From Roseofilum reptotaenium CS-1145 (GTDB lineage: Bacteria; Cyanobacteriota; Cyanobacteriia; Cyanobacteriales; Desertifilaceae): DNA of 64,000 nucleotides. The notes under the pieces are model-generated. The model saw only the letters and a program-made list of their open reading frames with translations, ran no database searches and was not told the origin of the DNA. The stretch's first letter is position 1; the number at the start of each line of letters is the position of its first letter. Below, in pieces: positions 35,713 to 45,373 of this stretch. The stretch is taken from the NCBI RefSeq assembly GCF_028330985.1, contig NZ_JAQMUE010000103.1, forward strand, positions 30,869-94,868, in the 5' to 3' direction. A program made the position numbers and the translations under genes.

Positions 35713-36279
35713 ATGCTGACTAACCCAACTATGCGTCGAGTCCTCCAATCTTGTCTTACAGCGGCTTTATCCTCTAGTGTGATGGTAGGCATAAGCGCCA
35801 TCAACATGCAACCCGCCACTGCCCAAAGACCCCCTCAATCTGTACGCTGTGAAAGTCGCGATGCTCAACCGGCTAACTGCCCCGTCGATACTCGTAATGG
35901 GGTAACGTTAGTGGAACAATATTCCACCGCCTCTTGCATAGGAAATTGGGGGTTTGGTAATGGATTTGTTTGGGTAAGAAATGGGTGTCGAGCGCGGTTT
36001 GAAACCAATTATGCCCAAAACCCTGGGGGCGGCGGTTTTTTTGGTCCTCCAGGAGTGGATTATAACGATCCGGTGCGTCGAGGTTCCCGCGAACGAGTCA
36101 CAGTTACTTCGGGCATTTACAATAATCAGGGCGATCGCATCCGCACCGTTTATCGAGGCGAACCGATCATTGTTAACTGGAGAAATACTTTTTACTACGG
36201 TCGCCAAGAATATGTACGAGTTCGCACCCAAGACGACTTGGTGGGCTGGATGACTGTCGGTGGCAATTATAGACAATAG
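35713..36279 (+). CDS. secreted DUF3011 protein with SH3-like C-terminus
   Basis: The product is 188 aa. A signal peptide (about 1-38, ATAQ cleavage site) is followed by a DUF3011-type domain, with VRCESRDAQPANCPV, a GVTLVEQYSTASC stretch and WVRNGCRARF, containing paired cysteines suited to disulfides. The C-terminal third (about 125-188) looks like a small SH3-type beta barrel (GIYNNQGDRIRTVYRGEP). It is likely periplasmic or lectin-like. It precedes surE by 15 bases. Confidence 0.7.
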   Translation: MLTNPTMRRVLQSCLTAALSSSVMVGISAINMQPATAQRPPQSVRCESRDAQPANCPVDTRNGVTLVEQYSTASCIGNWGFGNGFVWVRNGCRARFETNYAQNPGGGGFFGPPGVDYNDPVRRGSRERVTVTSGIYNNQGDRIRTVYRGEPIIVNWRNTFYYGRQEYVRVRTQDDLVGWMTVGGNYRQ

Positions 36280-36294
36280 CTGATAATTTGACTG

Positions 36295-36981
36295 ATGATA
36301 ATTTTAACCAATGATGATGGGATTGATGCTCCTGGTATCCGTGCCCTCCATAATGCTGTTGAGGGTGAGGGGATTATCGTTGCTCCCACAGTACAGTATT
36401 CTGGGTGTAGCCATCAAACGACAACCTATAAACCCCTGAAGATGGAAAAGAGATCGCCAACTGAATATGCTGTTCAAGGCGCTCCTGCCGATTGTACTCG
36501 CTTGGCGATCGCTCAATTGCAGCCCCAATTGAATCAGGACATTGATTGGGTTCTCTCTGGGGTGAACGCTGGGGGGAATATGGGGGTGGACGTGTATATG
36601 TCTGGAACCGTTGCTGCGGTGCGGGAAGCCGCTTTTCATGGAATTCCTGGTATTGCCATTTCCCACTGGATCAAGCGTCCTTTAGAGATTGACTGGGAAC
36701 GAACGACGCAATGGACAGCCCATATTTTATCCAAGCTGTTTTCCCATCCTCTGGAGCCGGGATGTTTCTGGAATGTGAATATTCCGCATCTTGAAGCCGG
36801 TTCTCCAGAACCAGAAATGGTATTTTGTCCCTTGAGTAAGAAACCGTTACCGCTCCAGTATCGAATCAACGGGGATGAGTATATCTACTGTGGAAATTAT
36901 GATCGACGCGATCGCACTCCCGGCACGGATGTAGATGTCTGTTTTTCCGGTAAAATTTCTGTGACTCAAGTGCCAATTTGA
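36295..36981 (+). CDS. surE: 5'/3'-nucleotidase SurE
   Basis: The 228-aa product removes phosphate from nucleoside monophosphates. The N-terminal metal site ILTNDDGIDAPGI (D7, D8), the conserved serine and asparagine (YSGCSHQTT, SGVNAGGN) and the SGTVAAVREA segment identify SurE. Length is near the short end of the family. It starts 15 bases after the DUF3011 gene and may be cotranscribed. Confidence 0.93.
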   Translation: MIILTNDDGIDAPGIRALHNAVEGEGIIVAPTVQYSGCSHQTTTYKPLKMEKRSPTEYAVQGAPADCTRLAIAQLQPQLNQDIDWVLSGVNAGGNMGVDVYMSGTVAAVREAAFHGIPGIAISHWIKRPLEIDWERTTQWTAHILSKLFSHPLEPGCFWNVNIPHLEAGSPEPEMVFCPLSKKPLPLQYRINGDEYIYCGNYDRRDRTPGTDVDVCFSGKISVTQVPI

Positions 36982-37108
36982 GATCCCACTCTCTCTTCAA
37001 GATTACTTTTGGAGAGGGCGATCGCTTGAATTGACTGGCAGTTTTTACAGGACTTCGTGCGATGAAGGCCGATTAATAGCGAAGTGACATAAGGAAAAAA
37101 ACGCATCT

Positions 37109-37138
37109 TCCGGATCGGGGTAATTGTGCCCGTAAAGA
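37109..37138 (+). promoter_or_regulatory. DIF1-type promoter of the patX-like gene
   Basis: TCCGGA at 37109-37114 is the DIF1 (-35-like) motif of HetR-dependent developmental promoters in cyanobacteria. A possible -10 box TAAAGA (37133-37138) follows after 18 bases. The motif is 52 bases upstream of the ATG, and the published PatX description places a DIF1 motif within 69 bases of every patX gene. There is no obvious NtcA site upstream, consistent with a non-heterocystous strain. Confidence 0.6.
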
Positions 37139-37166
37139 GAGTATAGAAGCTTTCTGATGGCATCTA

Positions 37167-37367
37167 ATGCAAACTCTGCTCTCTTTACTGGTTTCCCCCC
37201 TGTTCTTGGTGAATACAATCGCCATGACTCCACTCTCTTCGGAGGAAGTATCCACTCTATCGGTTGATACCTCCGAGTCCACAGAAATCCTCTATGGATA
37301 TAGATACAACCGTCGAGGAGGTGAAACTCCGAGAGGGGGTACAGGAAGACGGCGGATTATGGCTTAA
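37167..37367 (+). CDS. patX: PatX-like RGSGR-family signalling peptide precursor
   Basis: The product is 66 aa. The N-terminus is hydrophobic (LLSLLVSPLFLVNTI), like a signal sequence, the middle is polar, and the C-terminus is basic with RGGTGRRR (56-63). This fits PatX, a small protein found with HetR across filamentous cyanobacteria, which carries an RGSGR-like motif thought to bind HetR. The motif here is a variant (GTGR, with one extra glycine after the arginine). The DIF1 motif upstream is strong independent support. The gene end overlaps the convergent pseudokinase gene by 11 bases. HetR is not in the window. Confidence 0.68.
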   Translation: MQTLLSLLVSPLFLVNTIAMTPLSSEEVSTLSVDTSESTEILYGYRYNRRGGETPRGGTGRRRIMA

Positions 37368-39330
37368 CCTCTCCGGAAGAAGGTAATTGATCCAATTGAT
37401 ATGTCGCATCTTCATAGCACCCGACTCTGCCCATACTCGAACAGAGTTGGGCAGTTTTTTGTAGATCTGAAATCGCCTTATCCGTTTGCGTTCGCTTCAC
37501 ATAAGCTAATCCTCGGTCATAATAGGCAAGGGCAAAATCAGACTTGCGTTCGATCGCCCGGGTAAAGTCAGAAATTGCCCCTTGAGTATCCCCTAAATCT
37601 AACCGCGTTAAGCCCCGATTATGATACGGAACTGGATCGTCCGGATCGAGGCGAATCGCAATATTGTAATCCTCAATCGCCCCCTGAAAATCTTGTTGTT
37701 TCCGCCGGGCTAACCCTCGATTTTGATAGGCCAAACCATCTGTGGGTTCTAAATTAATAGCCTGGGTACAATCGGCGATCGCCCGGTCTTGATCTCCCAC
37801 ATTTGACCAAGATAAACAGCGATTCAAATAGGCTGCACTCAAAGTTGGCTCCAGTTCTAGGGCTTCAGTGTAGTCCAGAATAGCCCCTTTATCATCCCCT
37901 AAATCCGACAATACGCTACCCCGATTCACATAAGCCGGGACAAAACTCGGATCGAGGGCAAGGACTTCAGTATAATCAGCTTTGGCTCCTTGGCGATCGC
38001 CCAATTCAAATCGAATATTGCCCCGCTGATAATAGGACTCGGTGAGGTTACTCGAGAGCAAAATTGCCTGGGTAAAGTCCTCCAAGGCAGCCTCAAGATT
38101 ATCTCGATCCTGATAAATCAAAGCACGTTGATAATAAGCCTCTCCCTTTTTTGGGTGTTTGGCGATCGCCTGATTATAGGACTTTAGTGCCTCATCTAGA
38201 TTCCCTTCTTGGGCATACTTTTGAGCTTCCTTCAGACCATGATGACTCAACCCTGATAAAGAGAAACGACTCGATCCCAAGGCGATCCCCAGTAAAATCA
38301 AACTGCCTAAGACCACACTTAAAGGTAATAAATAACGCTTTGCCTGGAACGGATTCAGGGGAGTCACGGAAGTTACCTCCTCATAATCAACTTTAGGTTC
38401 CTGGGGTTGTCCTTGGGGAACCAATGGAGGGGTTTCAGAGCGCACTAAAGGTGCACTCACTTTACCCGGTTGCAAATTAGCTAAATCCTCTAAGATACTG
38501 GTGGCTAATTGATAGCGTTCTTTTGTATCTGGAGCTACCATTTTATTCAGAATAGAGATCAAGTCTGGATTCGCTTTAACCCCATCCTGCCAATCTTGGG
38601 TCGCTTTACCCCTCAATGTGGACAACTCTAAAATACTTTGACCACTGAGTAATTGAATACCAATTATACCTAACGAATAGAGATCGCTATTAAAATGGGC
38701 TTGTCCTTGGTCTTGTTCTGGAGACACATAAACCACTGAACCATTTCGTTGAGCTTTCAACAGTTGTTGTTGAGAGCGCATCACTTGAGTGCCAATCTCC
38801 TTAAAAATACCAAATCCGGTTAGTACTATGCGATCGTCTGATTTACGGCGAATTAAATTGGAGGGTTTAATAGAGCGATGAATCAATCCACGACTATGGA
38901 CAAAAGATAAGATTTGTAACACTTCTTCGAGCAAGCCGATCACTTGAGCTTCTGTCCATTGGGGCTGAGATTCCAATTGATCGCGCAAAGAAGTCCCAAC
39001 AATAAACTCTTCCACTAGATAAAAACTTTGGCTCTCCTCAAAATAATCGAGCAGTTTAGGGATTTGGGGATGAGTACCAAGACTTTTGAGGGCTTCTGCC
39101 TTCTTATTAAGTAAAATTAAACTGAATTCTAAGGTTTTGGGATTATTACCAGGAAGCTTTAATTGCTTGACGACACATCGAGGATGGCCTGGAAGATGGG
39201 TATCGCCAACCAGGTGAGTTTGACCCAGCTGGTTGGAGCCAAGGGTTTTAATAAATTGATATCGTTGGTTAAGCAGCCGTTCCATGGAGCTTGTTTCTTG
39301 GTTTGCTGGGGTCGGAGGATGTGAGTTCAT
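37357..39330 (-). CDS. TPR receptor pseudokinase (Ser/Thr kinase fold)
   Basis: The product is 657 aa. An N-terminal protein-kinase-like domain (about 20-285) keeps the lysine (CVVKQL, K55) and a helix-C glutamate (E79). However, the catalytic HRD reads HRS (S153) and DFG reads GFG (G172), so both essential aspartates are lost. A transmembrane helix (about 333-353) is followed by roughly eight TPR units to about residue 640. The kinase domain is thus cytosolic and the TPRs probably periplasmic. It should not phosphorylate by the usual mechanism and may act as a scaffold or nucleotide sensor. Close relatives with intact motifs are common in cyanobacteria. Confidence 0.85.
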   Translation of the reverse strand: MNSHPPTPANQETSSMERLLNQRYQFIKTLGSNQLGQTHLVGDTHLPGHPRCVVKQLKLPGNNPKTLEFSLILLNKKAEALKSLGTHPQIPKLLDYFEESQSFYLVEEFIVGTSLRDQLESQPQWTEAQVIGLLEEVLQILSFVHSRGLIHRSIKPSNLIRRKSDDRIVLTGFGIFKEIGTQVMRSQQQLLKAQRNGSVVYVSPEQDQGQAHFNSDLYSLGIIGIQLLSGQSILELSTLRGKATQDWQDGVKANPDLISILNKMVAPDTKERYQLATSILEDLANLQPGKVSAPLVRSETPPLVPQGQPQEPKVDYEEVTSVTPLNPFQAKRYLLPLSVVLGSLILLGIALGSSRFSLSGLSHHGLKEAQKYAQEGNLDEALKSYNQAIAKHPKKGEAYYQRALIYQDRDNLEAALEDFTQAILLSSNLTESYYQRGNIRFELGDRQGAKADYTEVLALDPSFVPAYVNRGSVLSDLGDDKGAILDYTEALELEPTLSAAYLNRCLSWSNVGDQDRAIADCTQAINLEPTDGLAYQNRGLARRKQQDFQGAIEDYNIAIRLDPDDPVPYHNRGLTRLDLGDTQGAISDFTRAIERKSDFALAYYDRGLAYVKRTQTDKAISDLQKTAQLCSSMGRVGCYEDATYQLDQLPSSGEVKP

Positions 39331-39573
39331 TCTGACATATAGCGCTTCGCACTATAGCAATAGGTAAGAGGGAAAAGGCACTCTAGCAATACAAATAATG
39401 AATTTAAGTAAAGTGTAGGAGAATTTTCACAGATCTTCCTCCATTGTCGGATAAAATAAATAACTATTGAGCCTAATTCAGGTCATTGGTGATCCATCAA
39501 GAACACTTTTACCTAAGCGGTATAAGCTTGGCTCTCGGAACCATCGCCCAATTCAAATAGGGGAAGATTAATT
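39331..39573. other. gvpA upstream region
   Basis: This divergent region carries the promoters of the pseudokinase and of gvpA. It starts with a small palindrome (about 39341-39356, AGCGCTTCGCACTATAG). A TATAAG at about 39521-39526 is a possible gvpA -10 box. The strong AGGGGAAG ribosome binding site of gvpA is at its right end. Confidence 0.4.
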
Positions 39574-39792
39574 ATGGCTGTTGAAAAAGTAAACTCTTCA
39601 TCGAGTCTTGGCGAAGTAGTCGATCGCATCCTTGATAAAGGAATTGTCGTTGATGCTTGGGTTCGAGTCTCCTTAGTAGGAATTGAACTGCTGGCCATTG
39701 AAGCGCGGGTGGTTATTGCTTCGGTTGAAACTTACCTCAAATATGCTGAAGCAGTGGGTCTCACAGCTCAAGCGGCTGTCCCAGCCGTTTAA
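39574..39792 (+). CDS. gvpA: major gas vesicle structural protein
   Basis: The 72-aa protein polymerises into the ribs of the gas vesicle wall. The sequence is close to the universal GvpA consensus: [30 protein letters not shown]. Translation starts at ATG 39574 behind AGGGGAAG. It is the first gene of a gvpA-gvpC-gvpN-gvpJ block. A strong hairpin after the stop probably limits read-through, giving much more gvpA than gvpC mRNA. Confidence 0.98.
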   Translation: MAVEKVNSSSSLGEVVDRILDKGIVVDAWVRVSLVGIELLAIEARVVIASVETYLKYAEAVGLTAQAAVPAV

Positions 39793-39834
39793 GATTCGGC
39801 ATTAAACTGGCTTTCGAGAGGTATGTCTACCCTT

Positions 39835-39866
39835 AGAGGAAATAGAAACGGGTTTCTATTTCCTCT
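39835..39866 (+). terminator. attenuator hairpin between gvpA and gvpC
   Basis: A 15-base arm (39835-39849) starting AGAGGAAAT pairs perfectly with 39852-39866 around two bases, followed by GAGTTTT. The weak T tract suggests partial termination rather than a full stop, matching the known excess of gvpA over gvpAC transcripts in other cyanobacteria. Confidence 0.65.
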
Positions 39867-39923
39867 GAGTTTTAGAATGGCGGTCTGATAACGAAGCTCT
39901 CTAGGGGAGGGGATCAAAAGACT

Positions 39924-40949
39924 ATGGCGCTTAAAGATGAGTGGCGATCGCAAAGAGAACAACGCCAAACCGAAACACGCTGGCGATCGGAGGCAGTGCA
40001 AACTCAGATTAAGACCCTAAATGACCAGCGTCAAGCAGCAACGGTACAACTCCAAAACCAACTGCGGCAATTTCGGACAACCTTAGCTCAAGCTGAAGCA
40101 GCTCGACGTTTCCAGGGGCAACAGCAACAGACCGCCCGGCAAACCTACACCCAGGATTTGCAGGACTCGATCGAAGACTTTTTGGAAACTTGCACCACAG
40201 AACGGTTCTTGATGAGCGATCAGATCGCCACTACCCTCCAAGAGACGATGGAGCGTTTACAAACTGAAACCCGAAACTTGTTGAAGACAGCTCGCCAGAG
40301 TCGTCAACAGCGCTACGGAGACCTTCAGGAAGATCTCGCTGAGTTTATCGAAGATCTTCATCTGCAAATGGACAGCTATCGCCAAAACCTCGAGCAAAAG
40401 CGTCAGGAGCGGATAGCTGAGATTCAGACCCGCAAAACAGAGGTAAAAAAAACGCTACAGGACAATCGTCAACAACAGCAGGAGAGCTACCAAGTCCTGC
40501 AAGGGGAACTTGATGAGTTTATCCAGAGCTTACAAGCGTATCGCCAAAATCTCTACCAAGCGGTTTGGGGTGATCCACCGGTGGCAGTGCCAGCACCAGC
40601 CATTAAACCTAAACCCATTTTTAGATCCAAGCGATCGATTTCGATCGCCAAAAGAGCAACGCCTAAACCAGCCGTCGCTCTTCCCAAACCGGTTCCCATA
40701 ACAGTTCCTCCCCTCACTCCTCCCCCAACCCCAGAACAGGTACTGCAAAAAGCGGATAAAAAAAATGTAAACTATCTTTCTACGGAAGAAGAACAAGTTT
40801 ATAATTTCCTACGCAAGGCTCCCGCATCGCGATTAACGGTGATAGAAGAAGCCCTAGGGATTAACCGTGTACAAGCAGTCGATACTTTGAGATCGCTGAT
40901 CAAAAAAGGCATGGTGACTCAGCGCGATCGCCTGTACTCCGTACTCTAA
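39924..40949 (+). CDS. gvpC: gas vesicle outer-surface protein GvpC with winged-helix-like tail
   Basis: The product is 341 aa. The N-terminal 210 residues are long amphipathic helices of imperfect 33-residue repeats (for example DLQDSIEDFLE, DLQEDLAEFIEDL, ELDEFIQSL), which bind across GvpA ribs and stiffen the vesicle. A proline-rich linker (about 215-275) follows. The last 54 residues (about 288-341) form a predicted small winged-helix-like domain (VYNFLRKAPASRL...INRVQAV) not found in classical GvpC. The same kind of tail ends GvpN. The gene starts 11 bases before gvpN ends the spacing, so the two are cotranscribed. Confidence 0.9.
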   Translation: MALKDEWRSQREQRQTETRWRSEAVQTQIKTLNDQRQAATVQLQNQLRQFRTTLAQAEAARRFQGQQQQTARQTYTQDLQDSIEDFLETCTTERFLMSDQIATTLQETMERLQTETRNLLKTARQSRQQRYGDLQEDLAEFIEDLHLQMDSYRQNLEQKRQERIAEIQTRKTEVKKTLQDNRQQQQESYQVLQGELDEFIQSLQAYRQNLYQAVWGDPPVAVPAPAIKPKPIFRSKRSISIAKRATPKPAVALPKPVPITVPPLTPPPTPEQVLQKADKKNVNYLSTEEEQVYNFLRKAPASRLTVIEEALGINRVQAVDTLRSLIKKGMVTQRDRLYSVL

Positions 40950-40960
40950 CGTAACTCCCT

Positions 40961-42058
40961 ATGCCTACTTTACTCAATGCCCGTTCTAAGGGCTTTGTCA
41001 ATACGCCCACCATTGAGCGACTGACGAACCGCGCTCTGCGCTATCTTCAGTCCGGGTTTTCTGTGCATTTGCGCGGCCCCGCAGGAACAGGAAAAACGAC
41101 CCTAGCCCTGCACTTAGCAGATCTACTGGCTCGTCCCATTATGCTCATTTTTGGGGATGATGAGCTGAAAACCTCCGATCTGATTGGCAATCAATCCGGA
41201 TATACCCGTAAAAAAGTGGTTGACAACTATATTCACAGTGTCATAAAACTCGAAGATGAGCTCCGGAAGAATTGGGTAGATTCTCGGTTAACTCTAGCGG
41301 CTAAAGAAGGGTTTACCCTGGTTTACGATGAATTTAATCGCTCCCGTCCAGAGGTCAATAATGTACTGTTATCGACTTTAGAAGAAAAATTGCTCGTTCT
41401 GCCTCCGAATAACAGTCGCTCTGAATATATTCGGGTTCATCCCCAATTTCGCGCCATATTTACCAGTAACCCAGAAGAATACTGCGGGGTTCATGCTACC
41501 CAAGATGCGCTTTTAGACCGTCTGGTAACCTTAAATATGCCCGATCCCGAAGCCGAAACCCAGACGGCTATTTTAGTGGAAAAAATTGGCATTACCCAGG
41601 AAGAAGCCCAAACCATCGTCAATATTGTGATGGAATTTCAGCAGAAGACGGGAACTCAGAAAACGATGGGTTTGCGATCGGGATTGATGATTGCTAAGAT
41701 TTGCCACGAACATCAAATTGCGATCGCTATCAACCAAGAACCCTTTCAGGAAATCTGTGAAGATATTCTGCTCTCCCGTACCGACTTAGACCTTTCAGCC
41801 GCTTACTTGGTGTTGAAAAACCTTTTTGAGCCTCAAAACGCTCTCCCCCCTTCTCCCACTCCTGCGTCTGTTGCTCCCGAAGCGCCTCAACCTGCACAAA
41901 AAGTTTACACCTTCTTACACCAAAGCCAAGGAGCCAAATTATCAGATATCGAAAGTGCAGTTGGATTAAACCGAGTACAAACCGTCAACATTTTGCGCCA
42001 TTTAATGGAACAAGGCAAAATTCGACTCAATGAAGAGCGCAAATATATCGCTCAGTAA
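40961..42058 (+). CDS. gvpN: gas vesicle AAA+ ATPase GvpN
   Basis: The product is 365 aa. It is a MoxR-like AAA+ ATPase with Walker A GPAGTGKT (39-46) and Walker B VYDEF (D123, E124) plus a sensor region (FTSNPEEY). GvpN is needed for full-size vesicles, probably remodelling GvpA/GvpC assembly. The C-terminal 54 residues (about 312-365) after a proline-rich linker match the tail of GvpC: VYTFLHQ...[12 protein letters not shown]. The gene begins 11 bases after gvpC. Confidence 0.93.
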   Translation: MPTLLNARSKGFVNTPTIERLTNRALRYLQSGFSVHLRGPAGTGKTTLALHLADLLARPIMLIFGDDELKTSDLIGNQSGYTRKKVVDNYIHSVIKLEDELRKNWVDSRLTLAAKEGFTLVYDEFNRSRPEVNNVLLSTLEEKLLVLPPNNSRSEYIRVHPQFRAIFTSNPEEYCGVHATQDALLDRLVTLNMPDPEAETQTAILVEKIGITQEEAQTIVNIVMEFQQKTGTQKTMGLRSGLMIAKICHEHQIAIAINQEPFQEICEDILLSRTDLDLSAAYLVLKNLFEPQNALPPSPTPASVAPEAPQPAQKVYTFLHQSQGAKLSDIESAVGLNRVQTVNILRHLMEQGKIRLNEERKYIAQ

Positions 42059-42155
42059 TTCATGGGGCGATCGTAAGATAAAATTAAAAAATAAATCCGA
42101 TCTCTGCGTCCCCTTGTCTCCGTGTTTTCCCTGCGTCCCCTATTCCCCAATCCCC

Positions 42156-42494
42156 GTGCCTGCCAACTCCCGTCCCCTAACCTCAAGCCAAAGTTCAACC
42201 CTCGCTGATGTCCTCGAAAGAGTGCTAGATAAAGGGGTTGTCATTGCTGGTGATATCTCTGTTTCCGTCGGTTCAACGGAATTACTCAATGTTCGCATTC
42301 GCCTCTTAATTTCTTCTGTCGATAAAGCCAAAGAAATTGGTATTAACTGGTGGGAGAGCGACCCTTATTTAAGCAGTCAGCACAAACAACTGCAAGAAAC
42401 CAATGAACGGTTGCTAGAGCGCATCGAACAACTCGAAACCCAGCTCAAAGCCTTGAAGGGAACACCTGAAGTTGAGCCTGAGATTCAAGACTGA
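42156..42494 (+). CDS. gvpJ: gas vesicle accessory protein GvpJ
   Basis: From GTG 42156 the product is about 112 aa. Residues about 15-60 are a GvpA-like domain (STLADVLERVLDKGVVIAGDISVSVGSTELL) and the C-terminus is a charged coiled coil (LQETNERLLERIEQLE), typical of GvpJ. The frame is open to 42030, but that part is C-rich spacer and overlaps gvpN, so a late start is preferred. GvpJ is a minor nucleation or cap protein. No other gvp genes (K, F, G, V, W) follow, so they must lie elsewhere. Confidence 0.88.
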   Translation: MPANSRPLTSSQSSTLADVLERVLDKGVVIAGDISVSVGSTELLNVRIRLLISSVDKAKEIGINWWESDPYLSSQHKQLQETNERLLERIEQLETQLKALKGTPEVEPEIQD

Positions 42495-42599
42495 TACAGC
42501 ACGTTGCTTTGTAATGGGGGGATAGGGGGAGAAAATAATAGACTGGAAAAACTTTTGGCTGTTCTAGCGATCGCTAAAAACAGTTATGAATGTATCTGA

Positions 42600-45287
42600 T
42601 CAGAGTCGTTCTAAATGTTGTTGCAATAGAGCTTCAATTTCTTCAACCTTGAATTCATCGGCAAAATCGATAATCAACGTGGCAAATTGTTGATATTGGC
42701 CCTCCCAAGTGTGAATTTCCTGCCAAATACTATCTATATCTGCTTGGTGAGCCAACTCGAGTAATTCTTTAAGGTATTCTGGAGGAGGCACAATAACATT
42801 TTCCTCAACTTCTGAACGTTTAGACTTGCTTGTCTCAGTTAATTCTAAACCTTCATAAATCCATTCTAAATTTAAACAGTCTGAGACGATCGCATAGAGT
42901 TCTTGAGCGTTAACCGGTTTGGGTAAAAAGCAATCGCCACCAGCATCAATTGATCGCTGTTGGTCTTTTCCCGATACCGATGCTGAGGAGACCAGAATTT
43001 TCATCTCTTTCAAATCCTGACTATGGCGAATCGCGTCAATCAATTGGAAACCATCCATTACAGGCATGGCTAAATCGGTAATCAGAAAATCGGCTTGCCA
43101 TTTTCGCAATTTTTCTAACCCTTCTTCACCATTTTCCGCCTCAATCGTCTTAAAGCCCAGCGGTTCAAGAAGATTGACCAGCACTGCTCGATTTTCCCAA
43201 CGGTCATCAACGATAAGGAGAGTAAGACGTTGACCGACATAACCAATAATTCGGTTCTGTTGCATTTTCTCTAGGGGTTGCTCCCAGTCATCAACTTTGG
43301 CTAAGTGAATGACAAAGGAAAATTCACTCCCTTGACCGAGTCTACTTTTGACTTCAATCGTTCCGCCCATGAGATGGACAATACGCTGAGATATGGCTAG
43401 TCCTAGTCCCGTACCTTCCGATTTCTTTTGGCGATCGCCAACTTGTTCAAAGGCTTCAAAGAGATGGGCAAGATGTTCCGTCGCGATACCTACCCCAGTA
43501 TCAATGATTTGAAAAAAAAGTTGGACTTCTTTGTCAGACTCTGATAGCACATCGATGTGCAAGGTGACGCTTCCCCAGTCAGTAAACTTAATCGCGTTAC
43601 CAAGCAAATTAATCAGGACTTGACGCAGGCGCTTTTCATCCGTAGCAATACCCTTGGGCAAACGGTTACTAGGTTGATAAATAAAATCAATACCTTTTTG
43701 TTGAGCCTTAATCTTGCACATTTCCACAACACTTTGGAGTAACGCAGGCAAATAGAGGGGAACTGGTTCGATTTCCAGTTTGCGAGCCTCAATTTTGGCC
43801 AGATCGAGAATATCGTTAATCAATGTCAGTAAATGCTGACCGGATTGATAAATCACATTCACTTGCTTTTGTTCTGGCGTTTCTAAAGCCCGAGAGTAGG
43901 TCAAGATTTGTGCATAGCCGAGAATAGCATTGAGAGGAGTGCGTAATTCATGGCTCATATTGGCTAAAAATTCACTCTTCGCGTGGTTGGCAACCTCCGC
44001 TTGTTCTTTGGCCATTTCCAGTTCGGCGGTACGAGTTTGTACGCGCTCTTCTAGGGTGCAAATAGATTGGCGCAGTTGGGCCGTCATACTGTTAAAGGCG
44101 CGGCCCAATGCTCGGAACTCATCAGTACCGGTAATCTTAGCTTGGCATTGCAGATCGCCAGCCGCCATGGCTGAAGCAGTTTGCGTCAGTTCTTCAATGG
44201 GGCGGGTAAACTGTTTGGCAATCCAATGACTGGCCAGAAGAACCACAATCAGAACACCCGTAGCTCCCAAAATTGCGACCAAAGAGAGATAGCTGACTGT
44301 TGCTAAGGCTTTGTCTGTAGATTTTTGAACGACGAGCGTCCAACCTAAATCTTCCAAATAGGCCTGTTTCGGATTTGGGTTTAACTGGGCATAACCGAAA
44401 ATAGTATCTTCCCCCTCCCGATCGCGATCGCGACACCAACCAATGGAGGTATTGGCCAGGCGATCGCGGGTTGCTAAGGGAAGTTGAGAGCCGACACGTT
44501 CGGGTTGGGAGCTATGAACGATTATCCCTTCGCGATCGACAATGCTGAGTACGCCAACTTCATTAAGAGCCGAGAAATCTTGAAAAATATCGAGACTGTC
44601 AATACGAAAGTGTGCCCTTAAAATTCCTACTGCCGATTGGGTATTCAGCAGACGAACGGGAATCATGATTTCAACCAGAGTTTCGGACTGACCGGGTTCA
44701 ACCGCTAATTGACGAGTAGAGAACTTGCTTTTTCCATCATTCCAGATTGGATGCCACCAGTCTTGGTCCCCATAGTAAAAATTCTTGGGTAATACGCCGC
44801 CAAATGTCACTAAACTGCCGAAGCGATCGAGATAGACGATCTGAGTATGGGCGGGAAATTTGCGAATAAAACGGTCAAGATAGGTTTTTACGGGATGACC
44901 CCAAATGACCACTTGCAAGTCTTCATCGTCATTCATCCAAGCCATCTCTTGGTCTTGCAATCTTTTGGCTCGTTCACGATCGCTTAACTCATTCTTGCCA
45001 GTAAATTCTCCAAAAAAGAATGAGCCGTCTTCGGATAAATTGGTTAAAAGTTCGACTTCCCTCGCTAATTCTCCCACTAAACGCTGACTGCTCGATATTG
45101 CTAAAGCTTGGAATGATTCCCCCGTTTGCTGAGTTAGAATACGTCGCATCTGCCAAATTACCACCCCAACCAGGGTCGTTAAAGAAATAAAACCGATAGC
45201 AACCAAAGTGACCAAGAGTCGATTGCTCAACGATCCGAGAAAGCGACGAGAAAGCATTGGCCTTGATTTTGCTGTAGGATCGAGCAT
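42600..45287 (-). CDS. CACHE-HAMP hybrid histidine kinase
   Basis: The product is 895 aa: transmembrane helix (about 25-48), periplasmic CACHE-like sensor (about 50-340), second helix (about 341-362), HAMP (about 365-415), coiled coil, HisKA with H446 ([10 protein letters not shown]), HATPase (about 555-670; DTGVGIA, GTGLGLA), receiver with D738 ([11 protein letters not shown]) and a 70-residue helical tail. It should autophosphorylate and pass phosphate to its own receiver in response to a periplasmic signal. The SBP gene 86 bases upstream on the same strand is the likely ligand presenter. No DNA-binding output domain is present. Confidence 0.92.
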   Translation of the reverse strand: MLDPTAKSRPMLSRRFLGSLSNRLLVTLVAIGFISLTTLVGVVIWQMRRILTQQTGESFQALAISSSQRLVGELAREVELLTNLSEDGSFFFGEFTGKNELSDRERAKRLQDQEMAWMNDDEDLQVVIWGHPVKTYLDRFIRKFPAHTQIVYLDRFGSLVTFGGVLPKNFYYGDQDWWHPIWNDGKSKFSTRQLAVEPGQSETLVEIMIPVRLLNTQSAVGILRAHFRIDSLDIFQDFSALNEVGVLSIVDREGIIVHSSQPERVGSQLPLATRDRLANTSIGWCRDRDREGEDTIFGYAQLNPNPKQAYLEDLGWTLVVQKSTDKALATVSYLSLVAILGATGVLIVVLLASHWIAKQFTRPIEELTQTASAMAAGDLQCQAKITGTDEFRALGRAFNSMTAQLRQSICTLEERVQTRTAELEMAKEQAEVANHAKSEFLANMSHELRTPLNAILGYAQILTYSRALETPEQKQVNVIYQSGQHLLTLINDILDLAKIEARKLEIEPVPLYLPALLQSVVEMCKIKAQQKGIDFIYQPSNRLPKGIATDEKRLRQVLINLLGNAIKFTDWGSVTLHIDVLSESDKEVQLFFQIIDTGVGIATEHLAHLFEAFEQVGDRQKKSEGTGLGLAISQRIVHLMGGTIEVKSRLGQGSEFSFVIHLAKVDDWEQPLEKMQQNRIIGYVGQRLTLLIVDDRWENRAVLVNLLEPLGFKTIEAENGEEGLEKLRKWQADFLITDLAMPVMDGFQLIDAIRHSQDLKEMKILVSSASVSGKDQQRSIDAGGDCFLPKPVNAQELYAIVSDCLNLEWIYEGLELTETSKSKRSEVEENVIVPPPEYLKELLELAHQADIDSIWQEIHTWEGQYQQFATLIIDFADEFKVEEIEALLQQHLERL

Positions 45288-45373
45288 TAATCTAGAGAAT
45301 GAGGGTAGGGTTCATTATTTCAGTTACTTGCAAATGAACCCATCGTACTTTACCTGCAAGGATTATTGCGTGT

